Positions 1 through 5,119 of a stretch of DNA of 5,119 nucleotides are shown here, piece after piece. Each line of letters opens with the position of its first letter. Position 1 is the stretch's first letter. The position numbers and the translations under genes are program-made. The notes beneath the pieces were generated by a model, which saw only the letters and a list, made by a program, of their open reading frames with translations, made no database searches and had not been told where the DNA came from. The DNA is from an uncultured Bacilli bacterium (GTDB taxonomy: Bacteria > Bacillota_I > Bacilli_A > RF39 > UBA660), in NCBI GenBank assembly GCA_949840855.1, contig CATKYP010000080.1:1-5119 (forward strand), written 5' to 3'.

Positions 1-162
1 ATTAGCATTTTTTTCATTTATATAATTAGCAAGTTTCCATATTCCAGCATCATAATTAATTTGTACTACTTCTCCTTTTGGTGTAAATGAATCATTATGT
101 ATTGTTGCATATTTATTTCCGCCAATATCAAAAAAACGTAAATTTATATTTTCTTTATTCAT
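1..162 (-). CDS. Unrecognised protein, N-terminal 54 codons (runs off the window)
   Basis: An open frame starts at ATG (160-162) and stays open through 54 codons to the edge of the window, so the end of the gene is missing. The start is supported by AGGGAG (minus strand of 172-177), about nine bases upstream. The visible protein begins MNKENINLRFFDIGGNKYA, is soluble-looking and has no signal peptide or membrane segment. I do not recognise the family and assign no function. It begins 13 bases after the stop of the 435-residue surface protein, and its Shine-Dalgarno site overlaps that stop codon, so the two are very likely co-transcribed and perhaps translationally coupled. Coding status is well supported by the ribosome site and spacing; function is unknown. 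Confidence 0.75.
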   Translation of the reverse strand, partial: MNKENINLRFFDIGGNKYATIHNDSFTPKGEVVQINYDAGIWKLANYINEKNAN

Positions 163-170
163 AATTTTAT

Positions 171-178
171 ACTCCCTA
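171..178 (-). promoter_or_regulatory. Ribosome binding site overlapping the upstream stop codon
   Basis: On the minus strand TAGGGAGT combines the TAG stop of the surface-protein gene (176-178) with the AGGGAG Shine-Dalgarno of the next gene. Ribosomes terminating on the first gene would stand on the binding site of the second. That arrangement fits translational coupling and supports the start chosen at 162. Confidence 0.7.
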
Positions 179-1483
179 ATTAATTAATTTTCTTGTCCTA
201 GTAGTCATATAACAAACTTCTTTATTTACCTTTTCATTTCTTGTAACTGTCTGAACTTGCTTTGCGATATTGTAACTATTGACATTTTTACTATTGTATA
301 TATTGCATCCTTCAGTTACACTAGAAACTTTTGCTAATCCATAATTGTATTCATATAAATCATAATAATACTTTGGTCCATTTGAACAAGTGTGTGAACA
401 ATTAGAATAGTCTGCTCCAATAAATTTATAGAACTTGTTTCCTCCAAAACTAGGTGTAACAGATGTACTTATTATACCTTTATAAGACCAACTATTAGTA
501 GATGTTTTTGGAGGGAGTGTAAGAATTTCATCATAATTTCCTAAAGTACGATAAGTACTTCCTTGTATTGTTACATAATTATAATTTTTACAAACTGAGG
601 TATATATATTGCCAGTAAATTTTAATACTAACGAATTAGTTGTATAATTCTTGGGGATTGTAGTTTCTTCTATTCTTTTAGTCACTTTTACTTCTTTTAA
701 ACAATTTTTATCATTTATATCACAAGTAATTTCTTGTGTATTACAAGATGTTTTAATCTCACTAGACCAAGAACTGAATTTTGACAATTTGATAGTTGGT
801 TTGTTGATTACAGGTACTTGTATTTCTTTATCTTTATCTTTTTCTATACTCTCATCTTTTTTAATGTGATTTTCTTCCTTTTCTTCTATTATAGTATTGT
901 TTTCTTCTACTATATTATTTTTTGAATTGTCCGCAAATAATGTTTCTTTATCATCTTTCTTGTTATCCTTTATTAATTCTTCCTTGATAGAATCTTTCTC
1001 ACATATAGTACTAGCACAATAATCATATTCTCCTACGTGAATTAGTAAATAATCAGTTTTAGATTCACATGTAATAAATACTTTTAACAAGTAATCATCC
1101 TTTAGCTTTGTTAATTTGGCATATGATTTATTAATATCACATTTTTTGTTATTAACATAAAGTTCTGTTAATATCTTATCTTTTATCAATTGTTTTAGTG
1201 TAACTAATTCAATATCTCCCTCTTTTTTTGGTAACTTTTCTTTTTTATAATATATGATAGCTGCATCTTTTAATTTTTGAAGACTTTCTTTCATACTATT
1301 AGCACTTACATTTTTTTCACTAACTTTAATACTAGTAGTATTTTTCGATTTGTTGCTAGGTTTATATGAAATGAATTTAGGTAAAAGCCAGATAATCAAA
1401 ATAACTATTGATAAAATTAATATTACTTTTAAAATTAGCCTACGAGCAAAAATACCATTATGTATGTAATCTTCTGTATACAT
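176..1483 (-). CDS. Membrane-anchored, cysteine-rich extracellular protein with a pilin-like region
   Basis: This 435-residue protein has one hydrophobic segment at about 16-37. R14, R15 and K19 precede or begin it, which predicts a short cytoplasmic N-terminus and an exported remainder. No lipobox and no prepilin-peptidase motif (G-F-x-x-x-E) is visible, so an uncleaved anchor is most likely. Residues 62-161 (ESLQKLKDAAIIYY, then KCDINKSY, then FITCES, then EYDYC) resemble the globular part of small pilin-like proteins of low-GC bacteria; this is from memory and not proven. Residues 163-222 form a charged Lys/Glu/Asp linker. Residues 228-435 form a second domain with a WSSWS-like motif (FSSWSSE, 236-242) and many Tyr and Ser. 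There are twelve cysteines (115, 139, 156, 161, 247, 254, 261, 298, 362, 366, 393, 424), all on the predicted outer side, so disulfides are plausible. The start ATG follows GGTGGAG and has its own promoter. The protein could be an adhesin or a wall-associated structural protein; the exact role is unknown. Confidence 0.85.
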   Translation of the reverse strand: MYTEDYIHNGIFARRLILKVILILSIVILIIWLLPKFISYKPSNKSKNTTSIKVSEKNVSANSMKESLQKLKDAAIIYYKKEKLPKKEGDIELVTLKQLIKDKILTELYVNNKKCDINKSYAKLTKLKDDYLLKVFITCESKTDYLLIHVGEYDYCASTICEKDSIKEELIKDNKKDDKETLFADNSKNNIVEENNTIIEEKEENHIKKDESIEKDKDKEIQVPVINKPTIKLSKFSSWSSEIKTSCNTQEITCDINDKNCLKEVKVTKRIEETTIPKNYTTNSLVLKFTGNIYTSVCKNYNYVTIQGSTYRTLGNYDEILTLPPKTSTNSWSYKGIISTSVTPSFGGNKFYKFIGADYSNCSHTCSNGPKYYYDLYEYNYGLAKVSSVTEGCNIYNSKNVNSYNIAKQVQTVTRNEKVNKEVCYMTTRTRKLIN

Positions 1484-1510
1484 TAAGCTCCACCCCCATT
1501 AATGTCACTT

Positions 1511-1539
1511 ATAATATCACAAAAAGCCTTATTTGTCAA
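1511..1539 (-). promoter_or_regulatory. Sigma-A-type promoter for the surface-protein gene, inside the end of the Smr gene
   Basis: The minus strand carries a perfect TTGACA -35 box (1534-1539), a 17-base spacer (1517-1533) and a TATTAT -10 box (1511-1516). The predicted transcription start is near 1504, leaving an untranslated leader of about 20 bases with the ribosome site before the ATG at 1483. The -35 box lies in the last codons of the Smr gene, and that gene's TAA stop (1529-1531) falls in the spacer. This is the best match to a housekeeping promoter in the window. Confidence 0.75.
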
Positions 1540-1789
1540 TATTTTTCTTTAATAGAACTATTGTTTCTCCTTCATTAAACATATTAATTTTGTAACTCTT
1601 AACAATTTTATTTCTTCTTAGATCATTATGAATACATTTTCTTAAAATTCCTGTTCCTTTTCCGTGTATTATTACTAGCTTATTTTTATTTAACTTATAA
1701 TTATCCAAAATAAATTCTTTAACTATAATACTAGCATATTCACTGTCAAAACCATGTAAATCAATGATGGGGGTATTTGATGAGATCAT
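1529..1789 (-). CDS. Stand-alone Smr-domain protein
   Basis: This 86-residue protein consists of little more than one Smr domain, the fold found at the C-terminus of MutS2. The diagnostic motifs are present: DLHG at 10-13, then HGKGTGILR at 42-50, then a GETIVLL strand at 74-80 near the end. Smr domains bind nucleic acid and some are nucleases acting on DNA or RNA. In MutS2 the domain is linked to recombination control or ribosome rescue, but which substrate this small protein uses cannot be read from sequence. No MutS-type ATPase is attached or next to it, so it is not MutS2. The ATG at 1787-1789 follows AAGAAGGA seven bases upstream and its own promoter at 1814-1842. The stop is 45 bases before the next start, and that gap contains the next gene's promoter. 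The domain call is secure; the function is general. Confidence 0.92.
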   Translation of the reverse strand: MISSNTPIIDLHGFDSEYASIIVKEFILDNYKLNKNKLVIIHGKGTGILRKCIHNDLRRNKIVKSYKINMFNEGETIVLLKKNIDK

Positions 1790-1813
1790 TTTTATATCCT
1801 TCTTTCAATACAA

Positions 1814-1842
1814 ATTATATATCAAGTAGTTTTAAAAGTCTA
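1814..1842 (-). promoter_or_regulatory. Promoter of the Smr gene
   Basis: The minus strand has a perfect TATAAT -10 box (1814-1819), a 17-base spacer and TAGACT (1837-1842), which matches four of the six -35 bases. The predicted start near 1807 leaves a leader of about 18 bases that includes the AAGAAGGA ribosome site. It is well placed to begin a transcript covering the Smr gene and the genes below it. Confidence 0.7.
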
Positions 1843-2014
1843 TGTATTTGTTTTTCAAATTTAAATTCTCTGCTTGTCAAAAGGAAATTGGAATAAATTT
1901 AATTTTCACACTTGACCGAATTTTTAAAAAATTATCGACGTTCGGTCTTTTCGTCGTGCCAACTTTTACTATTTCATATATATTTCAAAAATGTTTCAAT
2001 TTTCTATTGACACA
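1843..2014. other. Gene-free stretch with degenerate reading frame
   Basis: No gene is supported on either strand between the helix-turn-helix stop and the Smr promoter. On the minus strand, the same frame as the helix-turn-helix gene is interrupted by TAA (2015-2017) and two TGA codons. It still has a 35-codon open piece, reading from NIYEIVKV to PISF, without a start codon or ribosome site. This could be decayed coding sequence, a non-coding repeat, or chance. The stretch contains the hairpin island described separately. Confidence 0.5.
1914..1956. repeat. GC-richer island with two competing inverted repeats
   Basis: GACCGAA (1914-1920) and TTCGGTC (1941-1947) form a perfect 7-base inverted repeat around a 20-base loop. 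The loop itself contains a T-run and A-run that can pair in part. A second perfect 5-base repeat, CGACG (1936-1940) with CGTCG (1952-1956), has an 11-base loop that includes one arm of the first, so both cannot form together. The patch is clearly richer in CG dinucleotides than the flanks. No T-run follows on the minus strand, so it is not a minus-strand terminator; four Ts follow on the plus strand, where no gene is seen. It lies upstream of the Smr promoter, so it is outside that mRNA. It may be a dispersed intergenic element or an operator. Confidence 0.5.
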
Positions 2015-2173
2015 TTATAGTTGGTCTCTTTCATATATTGCCATAGTTCTTCTTTTACTTTCACCAGTCAATCCTAATTTTTCTGAAACATCATCTTGTG
2101 TAAGTCCTCTAAGCTGTCTTGCAAAGGCAATTCTTTCCCCTTGTGATAAATTTGTTAATTCAAAAAATTTCAT
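2015..2173 (-). CDS. Short XRE/Cro-type helix-turn-helix protein, probably truncated
   Basis: A 52-residue frame starts at ATG (2171-2173) after a strong AAGGAG site seven bases upstream. It is too short for the usual length cut-offs, but the protein is clearly a Cro/CI-type helix-turn-helix. GERIAFARQLRGLTQDDVSEK (12-32, first helix and start of the helix-turn-helix) is followed by LGLTGESKRRTMAIYER (33-49, turn and recognition helix). Family members with this signature normally continue after the YEKG-like motif with one or two more helices and often a C-terminal region. Here the frame ends at once in DQL and TAA. The missing helices would be needed for a stable fold, so I infer a decayed or interrupted gene. 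A deliberately short protein remains possible because the start and ribosome site are intact. No downstream frame restores the family sequence. If functional it would be a DNA-binding regulator; its targets are unknown. Confidence 0.7.
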   Translation of the reverse strand: MKFFELTNLSQGERIAFARQLRGLTQDDVSEKLGLTGESKRRTMAIYERDQL

Positions 2174-2197
2174 TTATATTCTCCTTTTCTTTTTAAT

Positions 2198-2228
2198 AAA
2201 AAATGGCTAAGACATAATTATCTTAACC
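2198..2228 (-). terminator. Terminator-like hairpin just before the helix-turn-helix ribosome site
   Basis: On the minus strand GGTTAAGA (2228-2221) pairs with TCTTAGCC (2212-2205), giving eight pairs with one U-G wobble and an 8-base loop. It is followed by A and then six Ts (2203-2198). This looks like a weak intrinsic terminator. The ribosome site and start of the helix-turn-helix gene follow within about 25 bases with no room for a promoter between, so transcription of that gene must read through the hairpin. It may therefore act as an attenuator, or as a back-up terminator for ppdK. Confidence 0.5.
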
Positions 2229-2263
2229 TAATCACAACATTTTTTAAAATTATTATTGTACTA

Positions 2264-2287
2264 ATTATCGCATTTTTTTGCCTCCTT
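2264..2287 (-). promoter_or_regulatory. Extended -10 promoter motif overlapping a two-codon reading frame
   Basis: Two readings share these bases on the minus strand. First, TG-C-GATAAT (2272-2264) is an extended -10 element; the matching -35 position is poor, but extended -10 promoters tolerate that. Transcription would start near 2257 and give the helix-turn-helix gene a leader of about 84 bases. Second, a perfect GGAGG (2285-2281) is placed seven bases before ATG-CGA-TAA (2273-2265), a frame coding only Met-Arg. The two are exclusive on one transcript, since a start near 2257 would leave out the mini-frame. Confidence 0.4.
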
Positions 2288-2318
2288 TTTTATGTCGCAG
2301 AAATCACTATTTTTAAGC

Positions 2319-2349
2319 AAAAAAGACCAAGATTTTGAAATCTTAGTCT
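2319..2349 (-). terminator. Intrinsic terminator after ppdK
   Basis: The minus strand reads AGACTAAGATT, loop TCAA, AATCTTGGTCT, then a run of Ts (2323-2319). The stem has eleven pairs including one U-G wobble that is a C-A mismatch on the plus strand, which points to use on the minus strand. It lies about 125 bases after the ppdK stop and is the obvious end of that transcript. Confidence 0.8.
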
Positions 2350-2474
2350 AATTTTAAATACAAATATCTATTTTTATATGAATTTTTAACTTATCATTAA
2401 ATCAATTTTCAAACATATTTTAATGTCATTATTTTCAATAATTATAAGGGTTTAAGTAGGTTCGCTACTGCGGA
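2350..2474 (-). other. ppdK 3' untranslated stretch
   Basis: Between the ppdK stop and its terminator I see no gene on either strand. The minus strand has stops in all frames and no credible ribosome site. The only structures are small: AGTAG and CTACT around a 5-base loop directly after the stop (2456-2470), and an A/T-only hairpin ATTATT-GAA-AATAAT (about 2427-2441). The tail is longer than usual for an intrinsic terminator, but I see no recognisable RNA. Confidence 0.4.
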
Positions 2475-5105
2475 CTATTTGTTCTCCTTTTCGCGTATGG
2501 ATGCTTGTGCTGCTGCAAGAGTTGCCACTGGTATTCTAAATGGAGAGCAAGAAACATAATCAAGACCAATTTTATGACAAAATTCTACTGACTTTGGATC
2601 TCCACCATGTTCTCCACATATACCAAGTTCAATATAAGGATTTATACTTTTTGACAGTTTTGTAGCTAAATCAATCAGTTTTCCTACTCCTTCTATGTCT
2701 ATCGAAGAAAAAGGATCATAAGTTAAAATGTTATTATCGTAATAATCTTTTAAAAACTTAGAGGCATCATCTCTTGAAAAGCCATATGTAAGCTGAGTTA
2801 GATCATTTGTTCCAAAGCTAAAGAATTCTGCAACTTCTGCAATTTCGTCTGCTTTAATTGCAGCTCTAGGTATTTCTATCATAGCTCCTATTTTATATTC
2901 AACTTTCTCAGCTTTTTCTTGTTCTACCTTTTTTATCTCATCCATAATGATATTTTTTACAAAGACATATTCCTTTTTATCCCCTATTAATGGTATCATA
3001 ATTTCTGGTTTTACATTTAATCCTTTGTTTTTTACGTTAATAGCTGCTTCTATTATTGCTCTAGCTTGCATTCTAGCGATTTCTGGATATGTTACATCAA
3101 GTCTACAACCACGGTGTCCCATCATTGGATTAAACTCTTTTAATGATGCAATCTTCTCTTTTAGTTCTTGAGGATTCATATTTAAGCTTTGAGAAATCCT
3201 TATTATTTCTTCTTCCTTTTTAGGTAGAAATTCATGTAGAGGGGGATCAAGCAATCTAATGATTACAGGTAAATTATTCATAGTTACAAACAGATTCTCA
3301 AAATCTTCTCTTTGATAGGGTAAAATGCTATTAAGTGCTTCTTCTCTAACTTCTTTATTTGGAGCAACAATCATTCTTCTAAAATTAAATATTCTCTTTT
3401 CGTCAAAAAACATATGTTCTGTTCTAGAAAGACCTATTCCTTCTGCACCAAATTTTTTTGCTTGCTCAGCATCTATTTTGGTCTCAGCATTTACTCTAAT
3501 TTCTAATTTTTTTATGTCCCTAGCCCATTCCATAAATTTTTCAAAATTCCCTGATATTTCAGGGGACCTTTTTTCTAATTTTTCACCATAGACATTTCCC
3601 GTTGATCCATCTAAACTTATAATTGAATTTCTATCGAGTATTAGACCATCTCTTGTAGTAACTGTTTTATTTATAGAATCTATTATAATACTATCACAAC
3701 CAGAAATACAACATTTACCCATTCCACGGGCTACTACAGCCGCATGTGAAGTCATTCCTCCCCTTACTGTCAAAATTCCATTAGCAAGATTCATTCCTTC
3801 TATATCTTCAGGTGATGTTTCTTCACGAACAAGTATTAAATCTTTATTGCCATTATTATAATTTTCTTGTACCTCTTCTTTAGAAAAGCATATTTTTCCA
3901 TAAGCTGCTCCAGGGCTTGCTGCTAGACCTTTTGCAATTACTTTAGACTTTGCTAAGGATTCTTCACTAAATACAGGATGCAGTAATTGATCTAGTTTTT
4001 TGGCATCAACCATCATTAAAGCTTCTTCTTTAGATATTTTTCCTTCTTCTACAAGGTCTACTGCAATATTAACTGCTGCTTGTGGAGTTCTTTTACCGTT
4101 TCTTGTTTGTAAGATATATAGTTTACCTTCTTCTATAGTAAACTCCATATCTTGCATATCTTTATAATGATTTTCCAATCTTTCACAAATATTTTTAAAT
4201 TCTAAATAACAATCTGGCAATACATTTTGGAGTGTTGTAATAGGCTCTGGTGTACGTATTCCTGCTACAACATCTTCACCTTGGGCATTTATTAAATACT
4301 CCCCATAAAGTTTTTTCTCTCCTGTTGATGGATTTCTACTAAAACAAACTCCTGTTCCAGAATTTTTGCCCATATTTCCATATGCCATCATTTGAACATT
4401 AACCGCTGTTCCCCAAGATTCATTGATATCATTTAATTTTCTATAGGTTTTTGCTCTATCTGTATTCCAACTTCTAAATACGGCCTTAACAGATTCTAAT
4501 AGCTGTTCTTTAGGATCCTGTGGAAAGGATTTTCCTGTTATGTTTAAATATTCTTTTTTATAACATCTAATTACATATAATAAGTCTTCTGCGGTAAGCT
4601 CTGTATCATTTATAATATTTTTTTCTTTTTTTATTTTATCAAATAATCCTTCAAAGGATGATTTAGGTAAATTCATTACAACATCACTATACATTTGAAT
4701 AAGCCTTCTATAGCTGTCATAAGCAAATCTAGTATTATTAGTTTTTTTAGAAAGAGCAATGCATACTTCATCATTCATTCCTAAATTTAGAATAGTGTCC
4801 ATCATTCCTGGCATTGATATTCGTGCCCCACTTCTAACTGATACTAATAAAGGATTTTCTATATCTCCTAATTTTTTTCCTGTATCTGTTTCAAGTTCTT
4901 CTATCTTTTCATATATTTCATCTATTATTTCTTTAGATAAGTTTTCTCCTTCGTTGTAATATTTATTGCATACTTCTGTTGTAATAGTAAATCCATTAGG
5001 AACAGGAAGTGATAGAGAGCTCATTTCTGCAAGGTTCGCCCCTTTTCCTCCTAGAATATTTTTCATATCCTTATTTCCCTCTTTAAATGAATATACATAT
5101 TTCAT
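2475..5105 (-). CDS. ppdK: Pyruvate, phosphate dikinase
   Basis: This 876-residue enzyme catalyses ATP + phosphate + pyruvate to AMP + pyrophosphate + phosphoenolpyruvate, reversibly, in the cytosol. Length and order match the bacterial family (about 875 residues). An ATP-grasp nucleotide domain spans roughly 1-340, with GGKGANLAEM at 19-28, R91 in SVRSGA, and E321, Q333 and R335 before RNGKRTPQ. A swivelling phosphohistidine domain (about 385-510) has GGMTSHAAVVARG with catalytic H454 and the neighbouring T452. A C-terminal TIM-barrel binds pyruvate/PEP (about 520-876), with R561 in GLSRTEHMF, R617 in RLLDPPLHEF, E744, N767 in GTNDLTQ, and acid/base C830 in GICGEHGGDP. No essential residue is missing. 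In anaerobes the enzyme usually joins PPi-based glycolysis or PEP formation. No regulatory-protein gene (PDRP) is in the window. The ATG follows GGGG eight bases upstream. The frame LGMIL before it ends in TGA overlapping the start (ATGA), so an upstream gene could be coupled, but too little is visible. A terminator lies downstream. Confidence 0.98.
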   Translation of the reverse strand: MKYVYSFKEGNKDMKNILGGKGANLAEMSSLSLPVPNGFTITTEVCNKYYNEGENLSKEIIDEIYEKIEELETDTGKKLGDIENPLLVSVRSGARISMPGMMDTILNLGMNDEVCIALSKKTNNTRFAYDSYRRLIQMYSDVVMNLPKSSFEGLFDKIKKEKNIINDTELTAEDLLYVIRCYKKEYLNITGKSFPQDPKEQLLESVKAVFRSWNTDRAKTYRKLNDINESWGTAVNVQMMAYGNMGKNSGTGVCFSRNPSTGEKKLYGEYLINAQGEDVVAGIRTPEPITTLQNVLPDCYLEFKNICERLENHYKDMQDMEFTIEEGKLYILQTRNGKRTPQAAVNIAVDLVEEGKISKEEALMMVDAKKLDQLLHPVFSEESLAKSKVIAKGLAASPGAAYGKICFSKEEVQENYNNGNKDLILVREETSPEDIEGMNLANGILTVRGGMTSHAAVVARGMGKCCISGCDSIIIDSINKTVTTRDGLILDRNSIISLDGSTGNVYGEKLEKRSPEISGNFEKFMEWARDIKKLEIRVNAETKIDAEQAKKFGAEGIGLSRTEHMFFDEKRIFNFRRMIVAPNKEVREEALNSILPYQREDFENLFVTMNNLPVIIRLLDPPLHEFLPKKEEEIIRISQSLNMNPQELKEKIASLKEFNPMMGHRGCRLDVTYPEIARMQARAIIEAAINVKNKGLNVKPEIMIPLIGDKKEYVFVKNIIMDEIKKVEQEKAEKVEYKIGAMIEIPRAAIKADEIAEVAEFFSFGTNDLTQLTYGFSRDDASKFLKDYYDNNILTYDPFSSIDIEGVGKLIDLATKLSKSINPYIELGICGEHGGDPKSVEFCHKIGLDYVSCSPFRIPVATLAAAQASIREKENK

Positions 5106-5119
5106 AAAATCATCCCCAA

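Noticed and set aside
651..869. Plus-strand open frame of 72 codons
   Set aside because: It lies opposite the surface-protein gene, has no ribosome site, and its Leu/Ser-rich composition is explained by the Lys/Glu-rich linker on the other strand.
821..1000. T/C-rich stretch within the surface-protein gene as a repeat array or CRISPR
   Set aside because: The short TCTTTA-like repetition is just the codon bias of the Lys/Glu/Asp linker; there are no regular repeat and spacer units.
1501..1522. GTCAC and ATCAC near 1504-1520 as a terminator between the Smr and surface-protein genes
   Set aside because: The arms are direct, not inverted, and no T-run follows. The bases are better explained as promoter and leader.
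2007..2035. Plus-strand TTGACA as a -35 box
   Set aside because: At 17 bases the -10 position reads TTCATA, and a better A/T hexamer needs a spacer of about 21. No plus-strand gene follows.
1842..2210. Plus-strand open frame of 122 codons
   Set aside because: It lies opposite the helix-turn-helix gene and the hairpin island, has no ribosome site, and its hydrophobic, Ser/Phe-rich translation is typical of the reverse of a minus-strand gene.
2947..4959. Three plus-strand open frames of 66 to 88 codons inside ppdK (2947-3171, 3325-3591, 4759-4959)
   Set aside because: All are antisense to a complete, motif-verified enzyme gene, with no ribosome sites or recognisable products.
2475..5105. ppdK as a related PEP synthase or phosphotransferase enzyme I
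   Set aside because: The domain order, 876-residue length, RNGKRTPQ segment and the spacing of H454 and C830 fit pyruvate, phosphate dikinase.

Overview
The window is very AT-rich (about 30 % G+C by eye, not counted). All genes I can support are on the minus strand, so transcription runs from position 5119 towards position 1. Shine-Dalgarno sites are strong and A/G-rich, and several promoters are of the sigma-A type. Tryptophan is encoded by TGG and no gene has an internal TGA, so the standard bacterial code fits. With a full-length pyruvate, phosphate dikinase, a stand-alone Smr protein and a lysine/asparagine-rich surface protein, this suggests a low-GC Bacillota lineage, probably an anaerobic gut-type Bacilli or Clostridia relative. 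That placement is inference.

Layout in the direction of transcription. (1) 5105-2475: ppdK, complete, with all recognised catalytic residues. An untranslated tail of about 125 nt and an intrinsic terminator at 2349-2319 follow. (2) 2318-2174: a leader-like stretch with a perfect GGAGG followed by a two-codon ATG-CGA-TAA reading frame. The same bases contain an extended -10 promoter motif. A second terminator-like hairpin lies just before the next ribosome binding site. (3) 2173-2015: a 52-residue helix-turn-helix protein that stops inside or just after the recognition helix, probably a truncated gene. (4) 2014-1843: no gene. This stretch holds a locally GC-richer island with two mutually exclusive hairpins. 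(5) 1789-1529: a small stand-alone Smr-domain protein with its own good promoter. (6) 1483-176: a 435-residue membrane-anchored, cysteine-rich extracellular protein with a pilin-like region. A near-consensus promoter lies inside the end of the Smr gene. (7) 162-1: the start of an unrecognised gene that leaves the window, probably co-transcribed with the surface protein.

Functionally, ppdK is a metabolic gene, probably in pyrophosphate-linked glycolysis or gluconeogenesis, and forms its own unit ended by a terminator. The Smr gene, the surface protein and the partial gene form a second unit, and the internal promoter lets the surface protein be expressed independently of Smr. Nothing in the window amounts to a clear new defence or mobile system. 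The parts most worth a second look are the segment between ppdK and the Smr gene (truncated regulator, attenuator-like leader, hairpin island) and the cysteine-rich surface protein.
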